Shown here in pieces: positions 1 through 9,352 of a stretch of DNA of 64,000 bases. Under the pieces are notes generated by a model that saw only the letters and a list, made by a program, of their open reading frames with translations, ran no database searches and was not told the origin of the DNA. Numbering within the stretch: the first letter of the stretch is position 1; each line of letters begins with the position of its first letter. This stretch comes from Polaribacter sp. Z022 (GTDB lineage Bacteria > Bacteroidota > Bacteroidia > Flavobacteriales > Flavobacteriaceae): the NCBI RefSeq assembly GCF_023555495.1, contig NZ_JALCZO010000002.1:310001-374000 (forward strand). The letters run 5' to 3'. Made by a program: the position numbers and the translations under genes.

Positions 1-1
1 A

Positions 2-3000
2 ACAACTTATGTAATTCAAGATAGTACAAGTTGGGGGTTTGGTGGTACAGGGAGTAGTGGTAACTTAGGAACTGCAAATGCTATTTCTGCTCCAAATGGT
101 GCGTCTGATTATTGGTTAGCAGATAGAGTTGTAGAAAGTAATGCTAATACAGCTGGTATAGCTTTGTTTGAAATGGAAAATATAGTTCCAATTGGTTCAA
201 ATATTACTAAAATAGAATTTATAGCAGCTACAAGTGACCATGGAGATGGTAAAGTGTTTGTGTTAAATAAAAATTCAGATGGAGATGGTGCAGATAATGA
301 AGATGACTTAGACGATGATAATGATGGTATTTTAGATGTAGAAGAACGTAACTGCTCAAATACAACTGCGGCACCTGCAAACAGTGTTTTTAATAAAAAC
401 GGAGTTAATAATAGTAATGATATATTAGATTCAAATTTAAATATTGGAGCCGAATTTAACGCAGTAAATGATGAAATAATTATAGATTTAGGAGAATATA
501 TTCCAACAGGAACAACCCTGAAATTCGATTATTTTGCAAGTAATACAGCTTCTAAAACAATTACAATAGAGCAAACTACTTTTGATGGATTAACTAATAC
601 AAATACAGAAACCATAACAAAAACAACAACTGCTGCAGAAGATTTAGATTATGTATTAACAGAACCTACAAAATACATTCGTATTTTAATGACTGCAGAT
701 TCAGGAGGAACATTAGAAGTTTCTTATTTAGAGATTCAACCATTTCAAAAATGTACAGATAAAGATACAGATGGAGATTTATTACCAGATCATTTAGATA
801 CAGATGCAGATGGAGATGGATGTCCAGATGCATTAGAGGCTAATGGAGGTATTGTTCCAAGTCAATTGGATTCAACTGGGGCAATAGATATTTCAATAAC
901 AGGTGTAGACTCAAATGGAGTTCCAAATGCAGTTAGTGGAGGACAATCAGATGTAAGTTCTACAAATGCAAATATTGAAAGTTCATTTTGTGATTATGAT
1001 GGAGATGGTATTCCTGAAAGTACAGATATAGATGATGATAATGATGGAATTTTAGATATTACAGAAAGTGGAGGTAACAACCCAGATGGTGATGAAGATG
1101 GAGATGGTACTTCAAACTATTTAGACACGACTGATAATGGAGATAGTGGTGATGGTTCTACAACAAATTATATAGACAATGATAGTAATGGTATTCCAGA
1201 TGTTTATGATACAGATGGAGATGGAATTCCAAACCATAGAGATATAGATACAGATAATGACGGAATTCCAGATAACATAGAAGCTCAAACAACTAGTGGT
1301 TATGTTGCTCCTTCTGGTAATGACACAGATAATGATGGATTAGATGATGCTTACGATTCAACTGTAAACGGAAATGCTGATGGAACAGGCTCTTTAGGGT
1401 TAATTCCTGTAAATACGGATGGTATAGACAATCCAGATTATTTAGATTTAGATTCAGATAATGATGGTATTCCTGATATTGAAGAAAATGGAGACTCAGA
1501 CAACGTAGCTTTAGGTGCAGATGCAGATAATGATGGATTAGATGATGCTTTCGATAGCGTAAACGATTCTGGTATGGTCGGTTCAACTGTTAATGATGGT
1601 ATAAACCCACCAAGTGCTTTAAATTTAGGAGATTCTGATTTAGATTTAAGTACAGGTGGAGATCTAGATTATAGAGATATACCTGGTTTTGATACAGATA
1701 ATGATGGTGTTGCAGATGTAGATGATTTAGATGATGATAATGATGGGATTATTGATGTTATTGAAAATGGAAATTGTGATATTACAGATAAAGAAGAAAT
1801 AGATATTTTATATAGCGAAGATTTTGGGACAGGAACAGCCAGAGAAATGGACAGTAACAATAATGTTAAAAACCACTTGTATGATAATGAAAATGCTATT
1901 CCAGATGGTTCTTATGCAATTGTTTCATCTCTTTCTACTGGTTTAGCACAATATAATAGAACAGACCAAAATTCTAATTTAGATGCTAATATAGATCAAT
2001 ATTCAGGTCCTTCAGGAGGTTCTTCTAATGGAAGGTATTTATCTATTAATATGATAAATACTGGAAATACAGAGTTTTATAGACAATCTTTAAACAATTT
2101 AATAATTGGTGCAGATTATAGATATAGAATTGATATGGCTGGTTTATGTAATAATTGTGCAGATATACCAATTTTTAGATTAGAAATACAAAATAATATA
2201 GGTACAGTATTACATAGTGTATCTTCAGCATCATTAGGTATAGCAAACAATGATATTTGGGAAAGGGTTATATTAAACTTTACTGCTACAACAAATTCTG
2301 TAGATATAGTCTTAATAAATGATCAACCAAATGGTAGTGCAGGTAATGATGTTGGTTTAGATAATATCGTTTTCGGAATGTTACAATGTCCAGCATCTTA
2401 TAATGATGCAGATGGAGATGGTCTACCAAATTCTTTAGATTTAGATTCAGATAATGATGGTATTCCAGATGTTATAGAATCTGGAGGTACAGATGCAGAT
2501 AGAGATGGTAAGGCAGATGGTACTGTAGGGAGTACTCCATTAACAAACGGTATTCCAAGTTCAACAACAGGAGGTACAGGTAATACACCAACAAGTACTG
2601 TAGATGGAGATAGTTTACCAGATTATTTAGATATAGATGCAGATAATGATGGTATTCCAGATAATGTAGAAGGACAGACTACAAATGGTTACGTATCACC
2701 AAGTGGTGTTGCTACATCAATTACAGATACTAATAATAATGGTGTAGATGATAATTATGAAAATGGAGCTATTGTAGGTTTAGATCCTGAAAATACAGAT
2801 GGTGATGCAGACCCAGATTATATCGATACTGATTCAGATAATGATGGCGTTTTAGACATCAATGAAAATGGAGATGGAGACGCTTACAATGCAACAGATA
2901 CTGATGGAGATGGTTTAGTAGATGTTTTTGATGATAATGATGACTCTTCAATAACTGGTTTTACAGTTAACGATAATCACAATCCACCAAATGCTATTAA

Positions 3001-6000
3001 TTTAGGCGATGCAGATAATGATGCAACTACTAGTGGAGATGTAGATTATAGAGATGTACCAGGAGATTCAGACAATGATGGTATTGTAGATGCTGATGAT
3101 TTAGATGATGATAATGATGGAATATTAGACACTGTAGAATCTGGAGGGAATGATCCTAATGGAGATGAAGATGGAGATGGAACACCTAACTACAAAGACA
3201 CAACAGATGCTGGTAATTCAGGTGATGGTTCTACAACAAATTACACAGACTCAAATGGTGATGGTATTCCTGATGTATATGATACAGATGGAGATGGTGT
3301 ACCTAATCATTTAGACTTAGATTCAGATAACGATGGTATTCCAGATGTAATTGAATCAGGAGGAATAGATACAGATAAAGATGGTAGAGCAGATGGTATT
3401 GTTGGTACAGCTGGAAATACAGAAGGTATTCCAAGTACTGCAAATACAGGAAATACACCAACTTCAACAGTAGATGGAGATGCAATTCCAGATTATTTAG
3501 ACATAGATGCAGATAATGATGGAATTCCAGACAATGTAGAAGGACAAACCACAAGTGGATATGTGGCACCTAGTGGTGTAGGTTCAGATATGACAGATTC
3601 TAATAATAATGGATTAGATGACAATTATGAAACAGGAGGAAATATTGGTTTAGACCAAATCAATACAGATGGAACAGATGAACCAGATTATATAGATACA
3701 GATTCAGATAATGATGGAATAATTGATATTTCAGAAAATGGAGATACGGATAATACTTTAGCTAATTCGGATTCAGATGGAGATGGTTTAGATGATAATT
3801 TTGATGATAATGATGATTCAGGAACAAATGGATTTACTGTAAATGATAATCACAACCCACCTAATGCTTCCAACCTTGGAGATTCAGATAGTGATTTAGC
3901 AAATGGAGGAGATGTAGACTACAGAGATATACCAGGTTTAGATTCAGACAATGATGGTATTGCAAATGTAGATGATTTAGATGATGATAATGATGGAATA
4001 TTAGATTCTATAGAATGCGCTGCAAATACAACTCAATTAAATATTACAGGAGATGATACAGCAAGCGCTACAGGAGGATACCCAATATCAGCAACTGTTA
4101 CTGCAACAGATGGAAATGCAGGTGAAACATTAGGAACTTTTAATATTGCAACTACTCTAGGAGCAAATGATGTATACGATACTTGCGAATTATTTTTTAC
4201 TGCTGCTAATTTTGATGACGGATTACAAGTTAGCATAAATGGAAGTAAAATATTAGAATTTAATCAATACCATTGGGATACAGGTACAGGTGCTTCAACA
4301 ACTGAATTTAATGGTGCAAGTGCAAGATTTGATTCAGATGGAAATGGGTTATGGACACCTTGGACAGGTGAGGGAAACCCAATATTAATTATTCAAGGTA
4401 CTTCTATAAAATTAATGGTAGATACTGATTCTGGAGGAAGAGAAGATGCATTACCTTTTATGGACCCAACAAACGTTCCAGGAGATTGGACATTTAGTTC
4501 TTCCTTTAGTTATGATTGTTCTGCAGGAGTAACTGTACAATTTGGTAATTCAAACCATAGTGGACCAGGAGCTATTACAACTGGACAAATGAGAGTTGAT
4601 GTTTATGCTTGTATAGATTCAGATGGAGATGGTATTCCTAATTCATTAGACCTAGATTCAGATAATGATGGAATACCAGATGTTATAGAAGCTGGTGGTA
4701 TAGATGTAGATAGAGATGGTAGAGCAGATGGTACAGTTGGTACAACTGTAACTACTAATGGTATTCCAAGTTCTGCAAATACAGGTTTAACTCCAATTAA
4801 TTCTGATGGCGATTCTATAAATGATTATTTAGATATAGATGCAGATAATGATGGTATTCCAGATAATATTGAAGGGCAAACCACAAATGGTTACATTGCC
4901 CCAAGTGGTATTGGAAATGGTATCACAGATGTTAACAATAATGGTGTTGATGATAATTACGAAACAGGAGGATTCGTAGGTTTAGATCCAACAGACACAG
5001 ATACTGATGGTAAGCCAGATTTTAAAGATGCAGATTCAGATAACGATGGAATTGCAGATATCGCTGAAAATGGAGACACAGACAATGTGCTTTCAGGTGG
5101 TGATGCAGATGGAGATGGTTTGTATGACATTTTTGATGATAATAATGATTCTGGAATTTCAGGTTCAACAGTTAATGACAACCACAATCCACCAGCTCCA
5201 GGTAATTTAGGAGATGAAGATTCAGATATTAACACAGGTGGAGATTTAGATTATAGAGATATCACAGGATTAGACAAAGACAATGATGGTATACCAGATT
5301 CAACAGATTTAGATGATGATAATGATGGTATTTTAGATATTACAGAATCTGGAGGAAATGATCCAGATGGAGATGAAGATGGAGATGGAACACCTAATTA
5401 CAAAGACACTGCAGATGCTGGTAATTCTGGAGATGGTTCTACAACTAATTACACAGATTCAAATGGAGATGGTATTCCTGATGTATATGATACAGATGGA
5501 GATGGTATTCCAAATCATTTAGACATAGATGCAGATAATGATGGTATTCCAGATGTAACTGAATCAGGAGGAATAGACTTAAACAATGATGGTAGAGCAG
5601 ATGGTGTTGTTGGTACAACAGTTTCTACTAAAGGTATTCCAAGTACTGCAAGTACAGGAAATGATCCAACAGACGTAGATAATGATGGGGTTGACAATTA
5701 TTTAGACATCGATTCTGATAACGATGGTATTCCAGATAATATAGAAGCACAGTCAACAAAAGGATATAATGCACCAAGTGGAACTGGCTCTAGTGTTGTA
5801 GATGTCAATGAAAATGGGTTAGATGATAACTATGAAACAGCAACATTAATTGGTTTAAATCCAGAAAATACAGACAGTGTAGATAATCCAGATTACTTAG
5901 ATTCAGATTCTGATAATGACGGAATTTTAGACATAGCAGAAAATGGAGATACAGATAATGTACTTTCTGGAGGTGATGCAGATGGAGATGGATTATATGA

Positions 6001-8956
6001 TATTTTTGATGATAACACAGATGTAGCAGGAGATGGTTTTACTGTAAATGACAACCATAATCCTCCAGCTCCAAGTAATTTAGATGACACTGATAATGAT
6101 TATAATAGTCCTTTGGGAGATGTAGATTATAGAGATACTTTAGCAGGTCAAGGTATTCCAATGATAACTCAAGTTTATCAATTTGGAACAGAAAGATGGA
6201 TAGAAATTACAAATATTAGTACCACAAATTCTATTAGCTCAAATTTAATAAATATTCAGCTTTATAAAGATAAATCTGGAGATCAAACAGGTGTCTTACC
6301 AGATACAAGTTTTACACTTTTAAGTGATTTATTACCAGGTCAATCTGTAATTTTTAAAACTTCTACTAGTGTTATTTCAAATATAAATAATAGTGCTGTA
6401 GTTCTAGAAAACAATCAGTTAACAAGGTTAGAAAATAATAATGACATTATTACTTTATCAAGTAAAAATGATACTTCTTCTTGGGAAAACAGATATGATG
6501 TAATTGCTAATATTTCAGATAAAACTTCTTATGTAAGGATAGATGAGACATTATCACCTAATATTAATTATGATTCTGCAGAATGGGTTGTATTTGTAGA
6601 TGATAATTTAGATCCCTATAGGTTATTAGGAGCAGGAGGAGCAGAAAGGCATCCACATGCTCCATTAATTTCAGAAATAGATAATTCTGGAACAGAGATG
6701 AACACACGTTTAGGATTACACAGAATTGATATAACAACAAGAACAGCTGGATCATGGTCAAATGGAGTGCCAGATAGATCACGTTTTGTAGTAATTGATG
6801 AAGATTACAATCATACAAGTTCAAGATTAAGTGCAAGAAAGTTAACAGTAAATGCAAGTAACAAATTAGGTATTACTAATAATTTATTAGTTGTAACAAA
6901 TAATGTTGTTTTAAATGGAGATATTCGATTAATTGATGTTTCAGGAGAAAGTAAAGCTCAATTAATCCAAACACATGAGTCAGCCTCTTTAGTCACAGGT
7001 ACTGGAAGATTATTAGTAGATCAAAATTCAACTGTTCCAAGTCTATATAGATATAATTATATAGGATCACCAGTTGTTGCAAGTTCAGGAGACTCTACTT
7101 ATACAGTAGGAGATGTTTTAAAAGATGGAACAAGTCCCACTGATTTTAATAGTGATATTGGAACTTCTATAGCAAAAGATATTACCTGGGTTGGAGGTTT
7201 TGATGGGGATATAACAGATCCAATTTCATTAGCAAATTATTGGGTTTATACATATGCTGCAAATGGAGGAACAAGATCTACGTGGGCACATAAATATGAT
7301 CATTTAACCATACCAAATACAGATGGTTTTATATTTAAAGGACCAGGAAGGGTTCAGAATTATACATTTTTAGGACTTCCAAAAGATGGTAATATAACAA
7401 CAGCAATTGGAGGTGAACAATCTTATTTAATAGCCAATCCTTTTGCATCAGCAATAAGTGTAAAAGAATTTATAGAAGACAATGATGATTCTATAACTGG
7501 AACTTTATATTTCTGGGAACATGCAGGTGAAAATAGTACTGAAGGTGATACAACAGGACATAATTTTACTGGTTATATTGGAGGTTATGCTACAAGAACC
7601 ATAAACGCAGGTGTTTCAGCTAAAAATGTAGCAGGAGCAGAAGGTGTTGTAGATCATACTATTGAAGCAGAAAACTCAGATCCGAATAAAGTTGAAATAT
7701 TAGGAGATGTTCAACAAGTTTTAGATGAAAGTGATCCAGATCCAATAAATCATCAAAATATAGATGTTGTTAGAATGGATGCTATTAATGAATTTGTTAA
7801 GTTCAAAAATATAACCAAAGGAGTTGATACCTTAAGAATAAGATATAGCTCTGTTAATAATAAAAATATTACACTTAAAATTGAAGGAAACTATACTAAA
7901 ACATATGATATTGAATTAGAATCTACATTATTAAATGAATTTAATATTATAGAATTAGACTATTGTGTAGAGGTTCATGATGATATAACAATAACTTCTA
8001 AAGACACAAATCTTATAGATATTGATTATTTAAATTTATTTGATCAAGGAGGAGGTACAAAATGTGCTCCAAATTTAGGAGGTAGTGATATTACATACAC
8101 AGAACCTAAACCATACATTTCTATAGGTCAAGGTTTCTTTGTAGAAGGAGATTCAAATGGAGGAACAATTACCTTTAACAATAGTCAAAGAGAGTATAAA
8201 GATGAAACAACAGAGTCAGTTTTCTTAAAGTCAAATAAGAAAAACTCATTTAAAGAGTTGTCAATAATAAAGTTAGGAATGAACTTTAACTCTATTTCAA
8301 ATGAAAACAAACTTTATCACAGACAATTAGCAATTTCATTTAGTCCATATCAAACATTTGGATATGATAAAGGTTATGATGCAGAGATATATGATGTTGG
8401 GAACACAGATTTCTATTGGAAATTTCCATCAGATGATAGAAAGTTTGTTATTTCAGGAGTGCAATCTATATCAAATGATTTAGAAGTACCATTAGAGATT
8501 GTAATGGGGTATTCAGGTTCAGTAAGTATCACTGTAGATGAGATGAAAAATATAACTGATAAAGTTTATATAACAGATAAGCTATCAGGAGAATCTTATG
8601 AAATAATAAACAATAAAGCTAATTTAACTTTAGAGGAGGGTACTTATTCAGATCGTTTTGTATTAGCCTTTAAACCTAGTTCAGCTTTATCAACAGAAGA
8701 TGATATTTTAAACGGATTTACAAATATTTATGCTGACAATTTAAATAAACAATTAGTAATATCTAAAAAGGAAAGTATTTTTATTGAACAAGTTGAAATG
8801 TATTCAATCTTAGGGAGAAAAGTAAGTTCATGGGAAATTACAGAGCAAAAAGATAAATTAGAGTTAAAAATAAAAGAACAACTTCCTACAGGATTTTATA
8901 TTGTAAAAATGAAAACAGATAAAGGAGAAGTTTCTAAGAAAATAATAATAGAATAA
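2..8956 (+). CDS. Giant TSP3-repeat surface adhesin with type IX secretion sorting domain (5' end outside window)
   Basis: The frame is open from the left edge, so the gene begins upstream; a TTG at 164 is only an internal codon. At least 2,980 residues are visible. Dozens of calcium-binding thrombospondin type 3 motifs (DSDNDGIPD, DGDGIP) fill roughly 270-6130. Three non-repeat domains interrupt them (about 350-760, 1770-2400, 4015-4615), each bracketed by single cysteines. After the repeats comes a lamin-tail-like segment (about 6150-6650), a region typical of flavobacterial secreted proteins, and an insertion that starts IEAENSD and resembles a CBM6-type carbohydrate module (about 7650-8070). 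The last 80 residues (LGRKVSSWEI, LPTGFYIVKMKTDKGEVSKK) form a type A T9SS sorting domain, so the protein should be exported by the type IX system and fixed on the cell surface. The role is probably adhesion or gliding; the ligand is unknown. Confidence 0.85.
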   Translation, partial: TTYVIQDSTSWGFGGTGSSGNLGTANAISAPNGASDYWLADRVVESNANTAGIALFEMENIVPIGSNITKIEFIAATSDHGDGKVFVLNKNSDGDGADNEDDLDDDNDGILDVEERNCSNTTAAPANSVFNKNGVNNSNDILDSNLNIGAEFNAVNDEIIIDLGEYIPTGTTLKFDYFASNTASKTITIEQTTFDGLTNTNTETITKTTTAAEDLDYVLTEPTKYIRILMTADSGGTLEVSYLEIQPFQKCTDKDTDGDLLPDHLDTDADGDGCPDALEANGGIVPSQLDSTGAIDISITGVDSNGVPNAVSGGQSDVSSTNANIESSFCDYDGDGIPESTDIDDDNDGILDITESGGNNPDGDEDGDGTSNYLDTTDNGDSGDGSTTNYIDNDSNGIPDVYDTDGDGIPNHRDIDTDNDGIPDNIEAQTTSGYVAPSGNDTDNDGLDDAYDSTVNGNADGTGSLGLIPVNTDGIDNPDYLDLDSDNDGIPDIEENGDSDNVALGADADNDGLDDAFDSVNDSGMVGSTVNDGINPPSALNLGDSDLDLSTGGDLDYRDIPGFDTDNDGVADVDDLDDDNDGIIDVIENGNCDITDKEEIDILYSEDFGTGTAREMDSNNNVKNHLYDNENAIPDGSYAIVSSLSTGLAQYNRTDQNSNLDANIDQYSGPSGGSSNGRYLSINMINTGNTEFYRQSLNNLIIGADYRYRIDMAGLCNNCADIPIFRLEIQNNIGTVLHSVSSASLGIANNDIWERVILNFTATTNSVDIVLINDQPNGSAGNDVGLDNIVFGMLQCPASYNDADGDGLPNSLDLDSDNDGIPDVIESGGTDADRDGKADGTVGSTPLTNGIPSSTTGGTGNTPTSTVDGDSLPDYLDIDADNDGIPDNVEGQTTNGYVSPSGVATSITDTNNNGVDDNYENGAIVGLDPENTDGDADPDYIDTDSDNDGVLDINENGDGDAYNATDTDGDGLVDVFDDNDDSSITGFTVNDNHNPPNAINLGDADNDATTSGDVDYRDVPGDSDNDGIVDADDLDDDNDGILDTVESGGNDPNGDEDGDGTPNYKDTTDAGNSGDGSTTNYTDSNGDGIPDVYDTDGDGVPNHLDLDSDNDGIPDVIESGGIDTDKDGRADGIVGTAGNTEGIPSTANTGNTPTSTVDGDAIPDYLDIDADNDGIPDNVEGQTTSGYVAPSGVGSDMTDSNNNGLDDNYETGGNIGLDQINTDGTDEPDYIDTDSDNDGIIDISENGDTDNTLANSDSDGDGLDDNFDDNDDSGTNGFTVNDNHNPPNASNLGDSDSDLANGGDVDYRDIPGLDSDNDGIANVDDLDDDNDGILDSIECAANTTQLNITGDDTASATGGYPISATVTATDGNAGETLGTFNIATTLGANDVYDTCELFFTAANFDDGLQVSINGSKILEFNQYHWDTGTGASTTEFNGASARFDSDGNGLWTPWTGEGNPILIIQGTSIKLMVDTDSGGREDALPFMDPTNVPGDWTFSSSFSYDCSAGVTVQFGNSNHSGPGAITTGQMRVDVYACIDSDGDGIPNSLDLDSDNDGIPDVIEAGGIDVDRDGRADGTVGTTVTTNGIPSSANTGLTPINSDGDSINDYLDIDADNDGIPDNIEGQTTNGYIAPSGIGNGITDVNNNGVDDNYETGGFVGLDPTDTDTDGKPDFKDADSDNDGIADIAENGDTDNVLSGGDADGDGLYDIFDDNNDSGISGSTVNDNHNPPAPGNLGDEDSDINTGGDLDYRDITGLDKDNDGIPDSTDLDDDNDGILDITESGGNDPDGDEDGDGTPNYKDTADAGNSGDGSTTNYTDSNGDGIPDVYDTDGDGIPNHLDIDADNDGIPDVTESGGIDLNNDGRADGVVGTTVSTKGIPSTASTGNDPTDVDNDGVDNYLDIDSDNDGIPDNIEAQSTKGYNAPSGTGSSVVDVNENGLDDNYETATLIGLNPENTDSVDNPDYLDSDSDNDGILDIAENGDTDNVLSGGDADGDGLYDIFDDNTDVAGDGFTVNDNHNPPAPSNLDDTDNDYNSPLGDVDYRDTLAGQGIPMITQVYQFGTERWIEITNISTTNSISSNLINIQLYKDKSGDQTGVLPDTSFTLLSDLLPGQSVIFKTSTSVISNINNSAVVLENNQLTRLENNNDIITLSSKNDTSSWENRYDVIANISDKTSYVRIDETLSPNINYDSAEWVVFVDDNLDPYRLLGAGGAERHPHAPLISEIDNSGTEMNTRLGLHRIDITTRTAGSWSNGVPDRSRFVVIDEDYNHTSSRLSARKLTVNASNKLGITNNLLVVTNNVVLNGDIRLIDVSGESKAQLIQTHESASLVTGTGRLLVDQNSTVPSLYRYNYIGSPVVASSGDSTYTVGDVLKDGTSPTDFNSDIGTSIAKDITWVGGFDGDITDPISLANYWVYTYAANGGTRSTWAHKYDHLTIPNTDGFIFKGPGRVQNYTFLGLPKDGNITTAIGGEQSYLIANPFASAISVKEFIEDNDDSITGTLYFWEHAGENSTEGDTTGHNFTGYIGGYATRTINAGVSAKNVAGAEGVVDHTIEAENSDPNKVEILGDVQQVLDESDPDPINHQNIDVVRMDAINEFVKFKNITKGVDTLRIRYSSVNNKNITLKIEGNYTKTYDIELESTLLNEFNIIELDYCVEVHDDITITSKDTNLIDIDYLNLFDQGGGTKCAPNLGGSDITYTEPKPYISIGQGFFVEGDSNGGTITFNNSQREYKDETTESVFLKSNKKNSFKELSIIKLGMNFNSISNENKLYHRQLAISFSPYQTFGYDKGYDAEIYDVGNTDFYWKFPSDDRKFVISGVQSISNDLEVPLEIVMGYSGSVSITVDEMKNITDKVYITDKLSGESYEIINNKANLTLEEGTYSDRFVLAFKPSSALSTEDDILNGFTNIYADNLNKQLVISKKESIFIEQVEMYSILGRKVSSWEITEQKDKLELKIKEQLPTGFYIVKMKTDKGEVSKKIIIE

Positions 8957-8963
8957 TAACAAG

Positions 8964-8996
8964 AATGTGTATTTGTAAATTTTGCAAATACACATT
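8964..8996 (+). terminator. Hairpin after the giant adhesin gene
   Basis: A perfect 12-bp inverted repeat (AATGTGTATTTG and its complement) with a 9-base loop begins 7 bases after the stop codon. No U-run follows, so it may act as a processing or stabilising hairpin and allow read-through into the micro-gene at 9126. Confidence 0.5.
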
Positions 8997-9125
8997 AAAA
9001 TAAATAATATAACATAGAAAAGGTTAGTAAGAGGTTTTCTTTTAGAACATTTTGCTCTTATCGTAATTTTCAAATGCCCCCCGCTTTTATGAAACCCTTT
9101 TCTAATTTTTTAAATAAAAAATAAA

Positions 9126-9296
9126 ATGGCATTAATACAAATTGTTCCACCTCCTGCACCACCACCACCTCCTCCTGGTTTATCTATTGATAATGGAATA
9201 GTGTTTTTAATTATTACAGCAGTATTATATGGTTTTTTTCAAATAAATATTCGAAAAAAAACAAAAAAGATATTTTTAAAAATCAATAAATTTTAA
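9126..9296 (+). CDS. Proline-rich membrane micro-protein, PID-CTERM-like
   Basis: A 56-residue ORF. It begins MALIQIVPPPAPPPPPPG, continues GLSIDNGI, then one hydrophobic segment (VFLIITAVLYGFF), and ends in a basic tail (RKKTKKIFLKINK). The order of proline run, P/G-x-I-D-x-G motif, membrane span and basic end matches what I recall of the PID-CTERM protein-sorting module of Bacteroidota. Those proteins normally have an N-terminal signal peptide. Here an in-frame TAA at 9111 closes the frame upstream, so the signal peptide is absent. It is followed at once by a strong terminator, which supports a real transcript. The function is unknown; it could be a companion of the giant adhesin or a decayed gene. 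Confidence 0.55.
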   Translation: MALIQIVPPPAPPPPPPGLSIDNGIVFLIITAVLYGFFQINIRKKTKKIFLKINKF

Positions 9297-9299
9297 TAA

Positions 9300-9332
9300 A
9301 AAAAAACTCACATTTCTGTGAGTTTTTTTTTA
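9300..9332 (+). terminator. Bidirectional intrinsic terminator
   Basis: Stem AACTCACA / TGTGAGTT with loop TTTC, an A-tract before it and a run of T after it. It ends the micro-gene and also lies just past the 3' end of the convergent DEAD-box helicase gene. Confidence 0.85.
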
Positions 9333-9352
9333 TAAAGTTTTTATTCTAAATT

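Noticed and set aside
164..166. TTG at 164 as the start of the adhesin gene
   Set aside because: The same frame is open to the first bases of the window, and the upstream residues continue the same protein style, so the true start is outside.
270..6130. CRISPR-like or satellite DNA repeat
   Set aside because: The periodicity follows codons of TSP3 motifs, spacers are not unique in the CRISPR sense, and the frame stays open throughout.
1293..6857. Several minus-strand and out-of-frame ORFs inside the giant adhesin gene
   Set aside because: They mirror the repeated Asp/Gly codons of the real frame and give low-complexity Leu/His/Ser-rich products with no known domain.
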